Source of the DNA: an uncultured SAR86 cluster bacterium
Lineage (GTDB): Bacteria; Pseudomonadota; Gammaproteobacteria; Magnimaribacterales; D2472
Reading direction: 5' to 3'
DNA: 64,000 bases
NCBI GenBank assembly: GCA_902558095.1
Contig: CACECP010000004.1
Location: 28,874-92,873, forward strand
In this document: positions 50,349 to 59,773 of the stretch, in pieces
Layout of the letters: each line of letters starts with the position of its first letter
How positions within the stretch are numbered: position 1 is the first letter of the stretch
The notes under the pieces: model-generated
The model's input: only the letters and a program-made list of their open reading frames with translations
What the model was told of the DNA's origin: nothing
The model's database searches: none
Translations under genes and position numbers: made by a program

Positions 50349-51755
50349 ATGAATAAAAAATTTTCAATATATTTATTTTCATTATTAGCTATCTTTTTTG
50401 TTATGACCCCAATAACAATTGAAGCTCAATCTCAAGCAGATAAAAAACCAATAAAATATAAAAAATCTAGAGTTCTTCAAAGTAAAACTGCAAAAAAAAT
50501 GGCAGAAGTCTATGAAGCTCTTGAGCTAGTAGATGAAAAAGGAGAGCCGGCTCCTGATATGGAAACCGTTCTTAGAATTTTAAACGAACTCAGAAAAGAT
50601 CAACAAAATCTTAAAAGCTATGATAGGTCAGTTATGTGGAATGCATGGGCATATGTCTACTTCAGTGATGGAGACTATCCCAAAGCAATGGATGCGTATA
50701 CTAAACTTATTAACGAGCCAGAAGTAACAATTGGATTAAGAGTAGGCGCCTTGCTTTCACTTGCTCAGTTACATTTGCTTGAAGAGAATTACAAAAAAGG
50801 AATTGAGCTTATACTTCAATGGATGAGTGAGGTAGAAACAATCACAGCTCAATCTCACTCTCTTTTGGGACAAGCTTACTATCAAACCGGTGATTACAAG
50901 AAAGCTCTTTCATCAATGGAAACTGCCATTAGTATGGCCGAAGAAGAAGGATACAAACCAAGAGAAAATTGGTACGTAATCATGGCTGCATGCATAGGAG
51001 AAATGAAAAAAGAAATTGGGGAAAAAGAGTCTTTATTAAGGCAAATCGATATTTATGAAATCTTAGTAAATTTATATCCTAAAAAACAGTACTTTATTCA
51101 GCTTGGTGGATCATATGGGCAACTAGGCAGAGAAAAAGATTATATGATTACCCTAAAGGCTGCTTACCAAAAAGATTTTCTTGATAAAGAATCAGAGTAC
51201 CTTGCTTTAACTCAACTGCTTCTTTTAAATCAAAATCCATATTGGGCAGCAGAAGTTTTTGAACATGGCCAAAAGAAAATGATTACCGTTGTTGATGAAA
51301 AAACTGAGGAAGAAAAGGTTGTTCCGGTAATAAAAGATACAGAAAAGAATTTAAAACTCTTGGCAGATTCATGGAGGATGGCTCAAGAAATTGACAAAGC
51401 AATCCCAATCCTAGAAAAAGCAGCCAAGATGTCAAAAGATGGTGAGTCATACGTATTGCTAGGAAATCTGTATTTATCTGAAGATAGGCTAGATGAAGCA
51501 GCTGATGCAATTTTAAAAGGTTTAGAAAAAGGAAAAATTAAGAAGCTATCTCCTGTATATTTAACATTAGGTCAGGTTTATTTTGAGCTTCAAAAATTTG
51601 AGGATGCAAAGAAAAATTTTAGAATTGCTGCAAGAGATAAGGATAAAAAAATTAAACAGCAAGCAAATAATTGGATTAAATATACTGAAAATGAAGAGAT
51701 TAGAGTTAAAAACTTAGCCCTGAGAAGAGATTACATCCAAATGAACTCTACTTAA
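50349..51755 (+). CDS. TPR-repeat protein of the TonB2 cluster
   Basis: This is a 468-residue exported protein (signal to about residue 26) with many tetratricopeptide repeats. Clear ones are AWAYVYFSDGDYPKAMDAYTKLI, SLLGQAYYQTGDYKKALSSMETAI, VLLGNLYLSEDRLDEAADAILKGL and LGQVYFELQKFEDAKKNFRIAA. It closes the TonB cluster, nine bases after tonB. In Vibrio-type TonB2 clusters a TPR protein holds this position and may organise the complex. The stop overlaps folA by eight bases. Confidence 0.88.
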   Translation: MNKKFSIYLFSLLAIFFVMTPITIEAQSQADKKPIKYKKSRVLQSKTAKKMAEVYEALELVDEKGEPAPDMETVLRILNELRKDQQNLKSYDRSVMWNAWAYVYFSDGDYPKAMDAYTKLINEPEVTIGLRVGALLSLAQLHLLEENYKKGIELILQWMSEVETITAQSHSLLGQAYYQTGDYKKALSSMETAISMAEEEGYKPRENWYVIMAACIGEMKKEIGEKESLLRQIDIYEILVNLYPKKQYFIQLGGSYGQLGREKDYMITLKAAYQKDFLDKESEYLALTQLLLLNQNPYWAAEVFEHGQKKMITVVDEKTEEEKVVPVIKDTEKNLKLLADSWRMAQEIDKAIPILEKAAKMSKDGESYVLLGNLYLSEDRLDEAADAILKGLEKGKIKKLSPVYLTLGQVYFELQKFEDAKKNFRIAARDKDKKIKQQANNWIKYTENEEIRVKNLALRRDYIQMNST

Positions 51756-52251
51756 CTTTTTCATAAGTTGATACAATAAAATCATAATCATTATCAGCAT
51801 CTTTAGAAAAGCTTATTGAATCCTTTTCCAACCAATTTGACAAATCTATTTCTGGATAAAAAACATCGCCATCAATATCGCAATCTACCCTAGTGAGGAC
51901 TAATTTGTTTGTTACTGATAGAGTATCTCTAAATAAAAAACCTCCTCCAATTACTACAATCTCATTTAGGCTATTTTTAATGCAATAATCTCTAGCATTA
52001 TTGATGGCACTTTCTGTACTAGTAAAAACATGGGCGCCTTCAATTTGATCAATAGTTTTTGAAACAACATAATTAATTCTATTTGGCAAAGGTCTTCCAA
52101 TTGATTCATATGTCTTTCTACCCATAACAATAACTTTGTTGGTCGTGTACTTCTTAAAGTGTGACAAATCAGTTTTAAGATTCCATGGAAGATTATTATT
52201 TACACCAATAACATTATTATTTGATAGAGCAACAACGTGAGAAATTATCAT
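51748..52251 (-). CDS. folA: Dihydrofolate reductase (FolA)
   Basis: This is a 167-residue enzyme that makes tetrahydrofolate. Markers are VVALSNNNVIGVNNNLPWNLKTDLSHFKKYT (substrate Asp and the WNL), MGRKTYESIGRPLPNR, and VIGGGFLF (NADPH). It is four bases downstream of thyA, the usual pair, since thymidylate synthase produces dihydrofolate. Confidence 0.95.
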   Translation of the reverse strand: MIISHVVALSNNNVIGVNNNLPWNLKTDLSHFKKYTTNKVIVMGRKTYESIGRPLPNRINYVVSKTIDQIEGAHVFTSTESAINNARDYCIKNSLNEIVVIGGGFLFRDTLSVTNKLVLTRVDCDIDGDVFYPEIDLSNWLEKDSISFSKDADNDYDFIVSTYEKVK

Positions 52252-52254
52252 AAT

Positions 52255-53118
52255 TTATACTGCCATCTTAGCTTTTATAGGAGGATGAGGATCATACCCC
52301 TCTAGAATGAAATCATCAACAGAGCATGTTTTTAAATCATCAATAGTATTAAGTTTAGGAATAACTAACTTTGGTAATGATCTTGGTTTTCTAGAGATTT
52401 GTTCTTTTACTTGCTCTATAGAATTTTTGTATATGTGCGCATCCCCAAAAGAGTGAATAAATCTTTTTGGCTTAAGGCCTAATATTTCTGCAATTATAGA
52501 AAGCAAAAGGGCATAGCTAGCAATATTGAAGGGAACTCCCAGGAACATATCGGCACTTCGTTGATACATATGACAACTTATATAATTTCTATTTACATAA
52601 AATTGAGACATTACATGACAAGGAGGCAATGCCATTTTATCAATTTCACCAACATTCCATGCTGATAATATATGCCTTCTGCTATTTGGATTATTTTTTA
52701 ATCCATCAATCAGCTCTTTAATTTGATCTATACCAGCCCAGCTTCTCCATTGAACCCCATAAACCGGACCTAGAAGCTTTTGTAAATCATTATTCTCATA
52801 ACCAAGCTCCTTTCCCTGTTTATCTGCATTATCAGTCCAAATTGTCGAATATTTCTCTAAATTTGTTAAATCAGATCTATCTTTATTAAATCTTATTTCT
52901 GCTAATCTTCTTTCGTCATCTGATCCCTCTAGAAACCATAAAAGTTCTGAAACAACACCTTTCCATGCAAGGGATTTTGTTGTAACGGCTGGAAAACCAT
53001 ACTCTAGATCAAAATCTAACTGATGACCAAAAGATGATATCGTACCAGTATTAGTTCTATCATCTTTTTCTTCTCCATTTTCTAGAATGAATTGTAAAAG
53101 GTCTAGATATGCTTTCAT
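52255..53118 (-). CDS. thyA: Thymidylate synthase (ThyA)
   Basis: The ATG at 53118 overlaps the lgt stop by four bases and gives 287 residues; an earlier ATG is rejected because it adds a non-family 19-residue tail inside lgt. The catalytic Cys is in ALPPCHVMSQFYV, with RRHILSAWNVGEI and RSADMFLGVPFNIASYA following. It makes dTMP from dUMP and methylene-tetrahydrofolate. Confidence 0.95.
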   Translation of the reverse strand: MKAYLDLLQFILENGEEKDDRTNTGTISSFGHQLDFDLEYGFPAVTTKSLAWKGVVSELLWFLEGSDDERRLAEIRFNKDRSDLTNLEKYSTIWTDNADKQGKELGYENNDLQKLLGPVYGVQWRSWAGIDQIKELIDGLKNNPNSRRHILSAWNVGEIDKMALPPCHVMSQFYVNRNYISCHMYQRSADMFLGVPFNIASYALLLSIIAEILGLKPKRFIHSFGDAHIYKNSIEQVKEQISRKPRSLPKLVIPKLNTIDDLKTCSVDDFILEGYDPHPPIKAKMAV

Positions 53119-53909
53119 GCGTTTTTCCTGGAATACAACAATATTAAGAAACCTATTAAAATCATAGGAATGCATAACAATTGACCCATACTAAGTGAAT
53201 CAAAAGCGATATAACCTAGATGAGAGTCAGGTTGCCTATAGAATTCTATTATAAATCTTATTGAGCCATAAAAGATAAGGAATGAAGAACAAACAATACC
53301 TTTTATATTGGTCTTTTGACTTATAAATAAGAGGATTACAAATAACAGTATGCCTTCACCAAAACTTTCATATAATTGAGAAGGATGCCTAGATATACCT
53401 AAAGGATCAGTTGGAAATATAAAACCCCAATCTCCATTTGTTGCTTTTCCATAAAGCTCTCCATTTAAGAAATTACCAATTCTGACAAGCCCAAGACCGA
53501 TTGGCATTGATAACGCAACTGCATCCATCAATCTGAGAAATTTAATTTTTTTCTTTTTGCAAAAAACAATAAGTGCAACGATGACACCGATAAGACCTCC
53601 ATGAAAACTCAGCCCACCTTCCCAAATCTTAAACAATGAAACTGGGTCACTGATGAGTTGTTGAGTTTGATAAAATAACATATACCCAATTCTTCCACCG
53701 CACATAGCCCCCAAAAACAGACCATATAAAAAAACCATGTCATTAACTTCATCAGAACTCAGACCTATCTCATTGATTATTTTATTTCTCTTTAGGAAAA
53801 AATATATCAAGACAGCTGATAACAACCAAGAAATGGCATAGTACTGAATTTTAATAGAACCAAACTCGATAAGACTCGGATTATTAAACCAATCTGATAA
53901 TTCAATCAT
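53115..53909 (-). CDS. lgt: Prolipoprotein diacylglyceryl transferase (Lgt)
   Basis: The ATG at 53909 overlaps the previous stop by four bases and gives 264 residues. There are about seven membrane helices. Family motifs are SFHGGLIG, GLVRIGNFLNGELYG, HPSQLYE (with the essential His) and GSIRFIIEFYRQPD. It attaches diacylglycerol to lipobox Cys, which fits the many lipoproteins in this window. Confidence 0.95.
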   Translation of the reverse strand: MIELSDWFNNPSLIEFGSIKIQYYAISWLLSAVLIYFFLKRNKIINEIGLSSDEVNDMVFLYGLFLGAMCGGRIGYMLFYQTQQLISDPVSLFKIWEGGLSFHGGLIGVIVALIVFCKKKKIKFLRLMDAVALSMPIGLGLVRIGNFLNGELYGKATNGDWGFIFPTDPLGISRHPSQLYESFGEGILLFVILLFISQKTNIKGIVCSSFLIFYGSIRFIIEFYRQPDSHLGYIAFDSLSMGQLLCIPMILIGFLILLYSRKNA

Positions 53910-54709
53910 ATTAGAATCATATAGATAGATATAATAAAAAACCACATTGCCATGAGTCTTTTTAGGGTTGTTTGAGAAAAATAATGAGCTAGATCTGCAC
54001 CATATTTTGCTGCGAAAACACTTGTTATAGAAATTCCTAACAATGCGGGCAAGTATACATAGCCTAGACTTAAATTTGGAAGCTCTGTTATCTTAATGCC
54101 AGCAATGATATATCCTAGTGTTCCAAAGACTGCTATCGGAATTCCACAGGCAGCGGATGTTCCAATTGAAGTAGTTAATTTTAGACCAGAAGCTCTAAAA
54201 TATGGCACTGAAAATGTACCTCCACCAATTCCAAGCATTGATGATAAGAATCCTATGACCGAACCTGCAAAAACAGACTTAGGTTTATTTGGCGTTATTC
54301 TCTTTGAATAGATCTTGATATCAAATAAGATTTGTATGCCAACTAACAAAACAAATATTGCAATCGTTATCTTAAGAAAGATACCTTCTATTTGAACAGC
54401 AAATAATGCTCCAGCTAATGCTCCAAGTATAATCCCAGATGCAACGGGTTTTAGATGATTAAAATCAATGGACTTCTTCTTCCTATGAGCATTTGCCGAT
54501 GCCAAACCAGTGAAGATAATGCATGAAATGGCAGTGCCTATTGAAAGATGAACGATTATAGATTCATCAAAGCCTAAATTTATAAATGTTCCAATTAGAA
54601 CTGGCACAATAATTAAACCACCACCAATACCAAACATTCCTGCAAGTAAGCCTGCAATAACACCTAGACCACTAAAGATTAAAACTTCATTTAACATTAT
54701 TAAATTCAT
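53906..54709 (-). CDS. TauE/SafE family membrane transporter
   Basis: This is a 267-residue protein with about eight helices. The two family repeats show as GVIAGLLAGMFGIGGGLIIVPVLI and AGSVIGFLSSMLGIGGGTFSVPYF. Family members export sulfite, sulfoacetate or related anions. The start may be the ATG four codons later (54697). It lies between rppH and lgt, as in several gammaproteobacteria. Confidence 0.9.
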   Translation of the reverse strand: MNLIMLNEVLIFSGLGVIAGLLAGMFGIGGGLIIVPVLIGTFINLGFDESIIVHLSIGTAISCIIFTGLASANAHRKKKSIDFNHLKPVASGIILGALAGALFAVQIEGIFLKITIAIFVLLVGIQILFDIKIYSKRITPNKPKSVFAGSVIGFLSSMLGIGGGTFSVPYFRASGLKLTTSIGTSAACGIPIAVFGTLGYIIAGIKITELPNLSLGYVYLPALLGISITSVFAAKYGADLAHYFSQTTLKRLMAMWFFIISIYMILI

Positions 54710-55175
54710 TACAAAAAGAATATTTTAGTTTATTTAATGCTTCAAAATAGACCCTTTCTTTAAATGAAATAATTACAGTTAAGGGATACCAATATGATAC
54801 CCATTTATAATCATCGAATTCATTATCAGGATCATTTTCAAAGGATATTTGAATATCTTCCTTTAATTTGAATAAAAACCATTTTTGTTTTTGACCTTTA
54901 AATTTTTTATCTAAGAATCTTCTTCGACGGCTTTTCTTTGGGACATCATACTTTAGCCATTCCTCAACACTGGAAATAAGCTTTGTTGATTTTGGTTTTA
55001 TTCCAGCTTCTTCAAACAATTCTCTTTTAGCAGCCTTTAGTGGTGTTTCTCCATAGTCTATACCGCCTTGAGGAAACTGCCAGCTGTTGATACCCTTTCT
55101 TTTACATATTAATAATTTGCCTTCTTGGTTGGCAATTATTAGACCTACGTTCAACCTGTAACCATCTTCTTTCAT
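54687..55175 (-). CDS. rppH: RNA pyrophosphohydrolase (RppH)
   Basis: This is a 162-residue Nudix enzyme that removes pyrophosphate from mRNA 5' ends and starts decay. The Nudix box is GGIDYGETPLKAAKRELFEEAGI, preceded by SWQFPQ. The N-terminal GYRLNVGLII and the C-terminal EFDDYKWVSYWYPL match RppH. It starts five bases downstream of the ABC permease gene. Confidence 0.94.
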   Translation of the reverse strand: MKEDGYRLNVGLIIANQEGKLLICKRKGINSWQFPQGGIDYGETPLKAAKRELFEEAGIKPKSTKLISSVEEWLKYDVPKKSRRRRFLDKKFKGQKQKWFLFKLKEDIQISFENDPDNEFDDYKWVSYWYPLTVIISFKERVYFEALNKLKYSFCNEFNNVK

Positions 55176-55180
55176 ATTTC

Positions 55181-56734
55181 TTAATTATGTTTACTTAGAT
55201 CTATATTTTTATTTATGAGATATACAAAAATTAAGCTTAGTAGGATCAATAAAAGACTTGGACTTGATGCCATTACCCATTGACCCTCACTAGTAAAGTT
55301 ATAGACTTTCGTTGAAAGAGTGTCGAAACCAACTGGCCTTAATAATAATGTTGCTGGCTGTTCCTTAATTGATTCAATAAAAACTATCATAATGCCTAGC
55401 AAAATTGCTGGCCTTATTTGTGGTAAATAAAAATTAATAAATGCTTTATATGAGTTTTTGGGATGCGTTTGTAATGCATTTTCAGATGACTTAGATATAT
55501 TAGCTAAAGAAGAAGAAATATAATTAAAAGCAGGCGTCATAAATCTTAAGCTCAAGCAAAGAATCAGGCCCAAGATTCCATATAGAGTTATTGCAGTATT
55601 AAAAATTAAATCGAAAGATATTAGTAATCCAGCAGAAATTACAGAACCTGGTATAGCATAGCCTGAAGTAGATATTGAAATCATGGGTTTAAGATATCTT
55701 GTCTTTTTGTAGCTGAGTGCTAATGAGATAGCAAAAAATACGGTAAGAAGCGCAACAAATATTCCTATTGTTACTGAGTTAAGAAGTAACTTTAGATGCT
55801 CAAATAAATCAAAATATGAATTATCAAAATGCCAAAGGATTAATTGAATAAAAGGCATGCAAAAAACAAATGAAAAAATTAAAAAGCATGTTATTGTCGA
55901 TAAATATTTACTAGCTATACCTAGTTCTATTTTCTCAAAGACCTCAGCGGTCTTTGGGGCTGTAGAATCAGATTTAGATCCAAAGTATTTACTTATAAAT
56001 ATTATAAATAAAACAAATATTAATAAATAACCTGCCAATCTAGCTGCAGAAAAATAACTCTGATAACCGAACCATGCGTCATAGATTCCTACTGTGAAAG
56101 TTTCGACATTCAAAGTACGAACTCCACCCAAATCAGATATTGTTTCAAATATTACCAAAGCCATACCTGCAAAAATTACAGGTTTTATTGAGGGAATAAT
56201 TACTTTTTTTATTGCTGATAAATTATTGTCACCTAGGGATTTAGCTGCCTTAAAAATACTTAATCCAACATTTGATAGCTGAGCCTTGGTCAGCAAAAAT
56301 ATATATGGAAACAGCGCCATTGACATCACCAAAGAAGCGCCATATATATTTTTTATTGATGGTAGATTAATGCCTAACTGCCTAAGGTATTCAGAAACTG
56401 GACTAGCATACTCAAATATTCCAACAAAAATAAAAGCATAAACATATGCTGGAAAAGCTATTGAAAGACTAAGAGCCCAGCTAAAGAACTTATGCCCTGG
56501 AAATTTATAAAATGTAACCAAAATAGCAAGTGGAACAGCTATAAAGGCCGATAAGATTGCAGATCCAAAAGAAAGAATAACAGTATTAAAAAATAGTCCT
56601 GTTAGATAATCATTTGAGATATATGTTGTATCTATATCTTGAAAAAAAGCAAGAAAGAAGAATGCAATAAAGAAAAATAAGGCAAAAGCCAACCAAGGCA
56701 ATGAGATATATGTCCATTCTTTTAAGTTTTGCAT
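55181..56734 (-). CDS. Fbp-type ABC transporter permease (iron(III)-like), fused two-domain
   Basis: This is a 517-residue membrane protein with about 12 helices in two homologous halves. Each half has an EAA loop: AAKSLGDNNLSAIKKVIIPSIKPVIFAG and NALQTHPKNSYKAFINFYLPQIRPAILLG. This is the FbpB/AfuB type used for iron(III), thiamine or related uptake. No ATPase or binding protein is adjacent, so its partners must be elsewhere. It is between rmuC and rppH, probably in one operon. Confidence 0.88.
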   Translation of the reverse strand: MQNLKEWTYISLPWLAFALFFFIAFFFLAFFQDIDTTYISNDYLTGLFFNTVILSFGSAILSAFIAVPLAILVTFYKFPGHKFFSWALSLSIAFPAYVYAFIFVGIFEYASPVSEYLRQLGINLPSIKNIYGASLVMSMALFPYIFLLTKAQLSNVGLSIFKAAKSLGDNNLSAIKKVIIPSIKPVIFAGMALVIFETISDLGGVRTLNVETFTVGIYDAWFGYQSYFSAARLAGYLLIFVLFIIFISKYFGSKSDSTAPKTAEVFEKIELGIASKYLSTITCFLIFSFVFCMPFIQLILWHFDNSYFDLFEHLKLLLNSVTIGIFVALLTVFFAISLALSYKKTRYLKPMISISTSGYAIPGSVISAGLLISFDLIFNTAITLYGILGLILCLSLRFMTPAFNYISSSLANISKSSENALQTHPKNSYKAFINFYLPQIRPAILLGIMIVFIESIKEQPATLLLRPVGFDTLSTKVYNFTSEGQWVMASSPSLLLILLSLIFVYLINKNIDLSKHN

Positions 56735-56746
56735 AAATTCAAATAT

Positions 56747-57829
56747 TTAATCTAATGATTTTGGTTTTGATATAGATTTTTTACCTTTCATACCAGCCTC
56801 TTCAAGTAATTCCATTTGTGTATGCAGGCTTCCTTTGCCTTCTGTTAGCCTATTATGTGCAATTTCATAAGAGGCCATAGCATCCTGTAATTTCTCAGCT
56901 ATATTTGAAAAAGCCTCTGAAAAATTAGAATATTTATCTAATAATAGACCAGCTCTATTTGATACTTCCTCAGCATGTTTTTGCTGCTTATCAACTCTCC
57001 ACATATAGGCTGTCATTTTTAATATTGAAATAAGATGTATTGGCGTCATAAAAGCTATTTTATTTTCATTTGCAAACTCCTGAACACTCCAGTCATTAGA
57101 TAAAGCCAAAGAAAGGGCAGAATCAATTGGTACAAATATAAAAATAAAGTCTGGTGATTCAATTGTTTCTATGTCTGCATAACCTTTATCAGAAAGCTGT
57201 TTTACATGATTTTTTATTGAGTTTATATGTTCTTTCAAAAAATTCTTTTTATCATCATCATTATCACTTCTCACATATCTTTCATATGCTGTTAGAGATA
57301 CTTTTGAATCAATTATTATATTTCTTCCATCACTTAGTTTTATGACTGCATCAGGTCTGAGTTGACTACCATCTTTGCTTTTATAGCTTGGCTGAAGTTC
57401 ATATTCTAGGCCTTCAACCAAACCCGCATCCTCGAGTGCTTTTTTAAGGATTTGTTCACCCCAATCTCCTTGTTGTTTTGTATCCCCTTTTAAAGCTTTT
57501 GTAAGGTTCTGTGCATCTTCTTGCATGCCAGATGTAGCATTAAGAAGATCTTCAATTTTTGCGTTAAATCTTTCGCTATTTTTAATGGCGATTGCTTTTT
57601 GTTGTTCGATACTTGTTTTAAGAATGTCTAAATCTCTTTGAAGTTGTTCTTTGTATGGTTTCCAGGTTTTATCAATTTCTTCTTTATTAGATTCGTTTAA
57701 TTTTTTTGAAAATTCTTCAAATTCTGATTGCTTGTTCTTGTTATTAGCATTCCTATAAAAATAAAGCGCTGTTAAGCCAAAAAGAATAGTGGAAAAGCCC
57801 AAGACAACTGCTAAAAAACTATCCACCAT
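56747..57829 (-). CDS. rmuC: RmuC family DNA recombination protein
   Basis: The ATG at 57829 has an AGGAG site eight bases upstream and gives 360 residues; a TTG two codons earlier is less likely. An N-terminal membrane anchor (about residues 1-22) and a coiled coil (about 25-120) precede a nuclease-like core with KGDTKQQGDWGEQILKKALEDAGL, PDAVIKLSDGRNIIIDSKVSL and IFVPIDSAL. It limits inversions and other rearrangements of DNA. Confidence 0.92.
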   Translation of the reverse strand: MVDSFLAVVLGFSTILFGLTALYFYRNANNKNKQSEFEEFSKKLNESNKEEIDKTWKPYKEQLQRDLDILKTSIEQQKAIAIKNSERFNAKIEDLLNATSGMQEDAQNLTKALKGDTKQQGDWGEQILKKALEDAGLVEGLEYELQPSYKSKDGSQLRPDAVIKLSDGRNIIIDSKVSLTAYERYVRSDNDDDKKNFLKEHINSIKNHVKQLSDKGYADIETIESPDFIFIFVPIDSALSLALSNDWSVQEFANENKIAFMTPIHLISILKMTAYMWRVDKQQKHAEEVSNRAGLLLDKYSNFSEAFSNIAEKLQDAMASYEIAHNRLTEGKGSLHTQMELLEEAGMKGKKSISKPKSLD

Positions 57830-57861
57830 GATCAAATCTCCTATAAAATATCACTTATATT

Positions 57862-59073
57862 ATGCACCAAGAAATCATTACAAAGTTTAATTTACTAAAA
57901 GAAAAACAACTATCAATTGATATTACAAGAGGTAAACCAGATACAGACCAGTTAGATCTCTCAAATGAGCTATTAAATATCTCTATACCAACATACTCAG
58001 AAGATGATATCGACCTTAGGAATTACGGCGAGCCTTTTGGTATTAAGGAGGCTAGAAGACTAGGATCTGAATTGCTTGATGCCCCAATAGAAAATATTCT
58101 TGCAGGAGAGCAGTCGAGTTTATTATTAACCTATCAAACCGTTCTTTCAAATTTTCTTTTTGCTGATCCGGTACCATGGAAAAACCTTCAAAAACCAAAA
58201 TTTATATGCCCCGTACCAGGATTTGATAGACACTTTATGATGCTTGAGGATTTTGGAATTGAGGCTGTACCAGTCCCTCTTAATCAAGATGGTATTGACT
58301 TAGATGCGTTCAAAGAAGTTTTAAAAGAAGATGGAGAATTTGTTGGTATTTTATGTGTTCCAAAACACTCAAATCCATCTGGAGATACTTACTCTGAAGA
58401 AAACTTAAAAAAAATGTTTGAAATAGGCTCAAAGATTTCTGATAAATTTCTTTTTCTTTTCGATAATGCATATTTAGTTCATGATTTTCTGCCTTCACCT
58501 GAGCAAAAACCTCTGTGGAAAATTGCCACAGAATCTGGAGTAGAAGATCAAACTGTAATCACCACTTCTTTTTCAAAGATTTCTTTTGGTGGTGGAGGCA
58601 TTTCATTTATGGCGACATCAGGACATTCGTTAGATCTCATTAAAAAAGTTAGAACAACAATGATTATTTGCCCAGACAAAATAAACCAAAAGAGGCATGT
58701 AGAATTTTTTAAAAATCTTGATGGTGTGAAATCGCATATGAAAAAGCATGCTGATTTAGTTAGACCAAAGTTTGAAATAGCATATTCATATCTTGAAAAA
58801 TTGCCCAAAGAATGTGGAGTTTTCTCCAAACCTACTGGTGGATATTTTATTACTTACTCTACTTCAAAACCCATTGCTACTAAAGTAGTGGAGTTATGCA
58901 AAGATTTGGGCGTATTGATAACACCTGCGGGTTCTACTTTTCCAAATAACAATGATCCTAAAGATAGCGTTATAAGGCTTGCTCCAACATATGTTTCAAA
59001 AGATGAGCTTGAAGTTGCAATGGAGGTTTTTACAACTTCTATTCAAGTAGCCCATTATGATATAGATATTTAA
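57862..59073 (+). CDS. AspT-type class I aminotransferase (PF12897-like)
   Basis: This is a 403-residue PLP enzyme. The PLP Lys is K239 in TTSFSKISFGGGG. The early RNYGEPFGIKEARRL, PVPGFDRHFMML, PKHSNPSGDTYSEEN and DNAYLVHDFL fit the aspartate aminotransferase subgroup with PF12897, also seen in Corynebacterium AspT. Likely aspartate or related transamination. It shares TTAA (59070-59073) with the convergent hspQ. Confidence 0.85.
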   Translation: MHQEIITKFNLLKEKQLSIDITRGKPDTDQLDLSNELLNISIPTYSEDDIDLRNYGEPFGIKEARRLGSELLDAPIENILAGEQSSLLLTYQTVLSNFLFADPVPWKNLQKPKFICPVPGFDRHFMMLEDFGIEAVPVPLNQDGIDLDAFKEVLKEDGEFVGILCVPKHSNPSGDTYSEENLKKMFEIGSKISDKFLFLFDNAYLVHDFLPSPEQKPLWKIATESGVEDQTVITTSFSKISFGGGGISFMATSGHSLDLIKKVRTTMIICPDKINQKRHVEFFKNLDGVKSHMKKHADLVRPKFEIAYSYLEKLPKECGVFSKPTGGYFITYSTSKPIATKVVELCKDLGVLITPAGSTFPNNNDPKDSVIRLAPTYVSKDELEVAMEVFTTSIQVAHYDIDI

Positions 59074-59402
59074 TTTGTTACATTCTCATGTGGAACGTAG
59101 CAGTTTCCATCAAAGTGTGAAAATATTTTTCTAATATCAGGGTGATTTGCAGGACCATTTTTTAAATCATCAAGTAAGTTTTGCTCAGAAACATAAGCAA
59201 TATAAAAAATTTCTTCATTCTCAGCAAATAAATGGTAAAAGGGTTGGTTTTTATCAGGCCTTATCTTTTTAGGTATTGCGTTATACCACTCATCAGTATT
59301 ATTAAATACAGGATCTAAATCAAAAATAACACCTCTAAAGTCTAGGAATTTATGCTTAACAATATTTCCAATTGAAAACTTTGCTTCTACTAATTCTTGC
59401 AT
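59070..59402 (-). CDS. hspQ: Heat shock protein HspQ
   Basis: This 110-residue protein is of the HspQ/YccV-like family: FSIGNIVKHKFLDFRGVIFDLDPVFNNTDEWY, then QPFYHLFAENEEIFYIAYVSEQNLL. In E. coli HspQ is a small heat-shock protein that modulates Lon protease and was first noted for binding hemimethylated DNA. It is transcribed alone, divergent from the YbjQ-like gene (36 bases apart). Confidence 0.92.
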   Translation of the reverse strand: MQELVEAKFSIGNIVKHKFLDFRGVIFDLDPVFNNTDEWYNAIPKKIRPDKNQPFYHLFAENEEIFYIAYVSEQNLLDDLKNGPANHPDIRKIFSHFDGNCYVPHENVTN

Positions 59403-59438
59403 TATATTTATAACTTAAACCATTATTAGGAAAATGTC

Positions 59439-59765
59439 ATGAGTGAAGATATTAAAGTTGTTACCACATATCAAATAGCTAACGTTGAGATAGCCGACCA
59501 CATAGGGCTTGTTCAAGGTAGTACAGTCAGATCAAGAAATGTTGGGTCTGATATATTTGCTGGCCTTAAAAATCTTGTTGGTGGCGAACTGGTTGGGTAT
59601 TCTAAACTTCTTAAAACTTCCAGGGATCAAGCATACGAAAGAATGATAGAGGATGCTAAGTCAAAAGGAGCCAATGCAATTTTAGGATTTCGATTTCAAA
59701 CATCAACTGTTGCTCAAGGAGCCTCTGAAATCTTAGCTTATGGAACCGCTGTAAAAATTAAATAG
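59439..59765 (+). CDS. YbjQ family (DUF74) protein
   Basis: This is a 108-residue YbjQ/DUF74 protein. Typical stretches are the N-terminal VVTTYQIANVEIADHIGLVQGSTVRSRNVG, SRDQAYERMIEDAKSKGANAILGFRF, and AYGTAVKI. Members form pentameric rings and are annotated as possible heavy-metal binders, but the function is not settled. An AGGAAA site precedes the ATG. A small membrane-protein gene follows eight bases later. Confidence 0.92.
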   Translation: MSEDIKVVTTYQIANVEIADHIGLVQGSTVRSRNVGSDIFAGLKNLVGGELVGYSKLLKTSRDQAYERMIEDAKSKGANAILGFRFQTSTVAQGASEILAYGTAVKIK

Positions 59766-59773
59766 GAAATATT

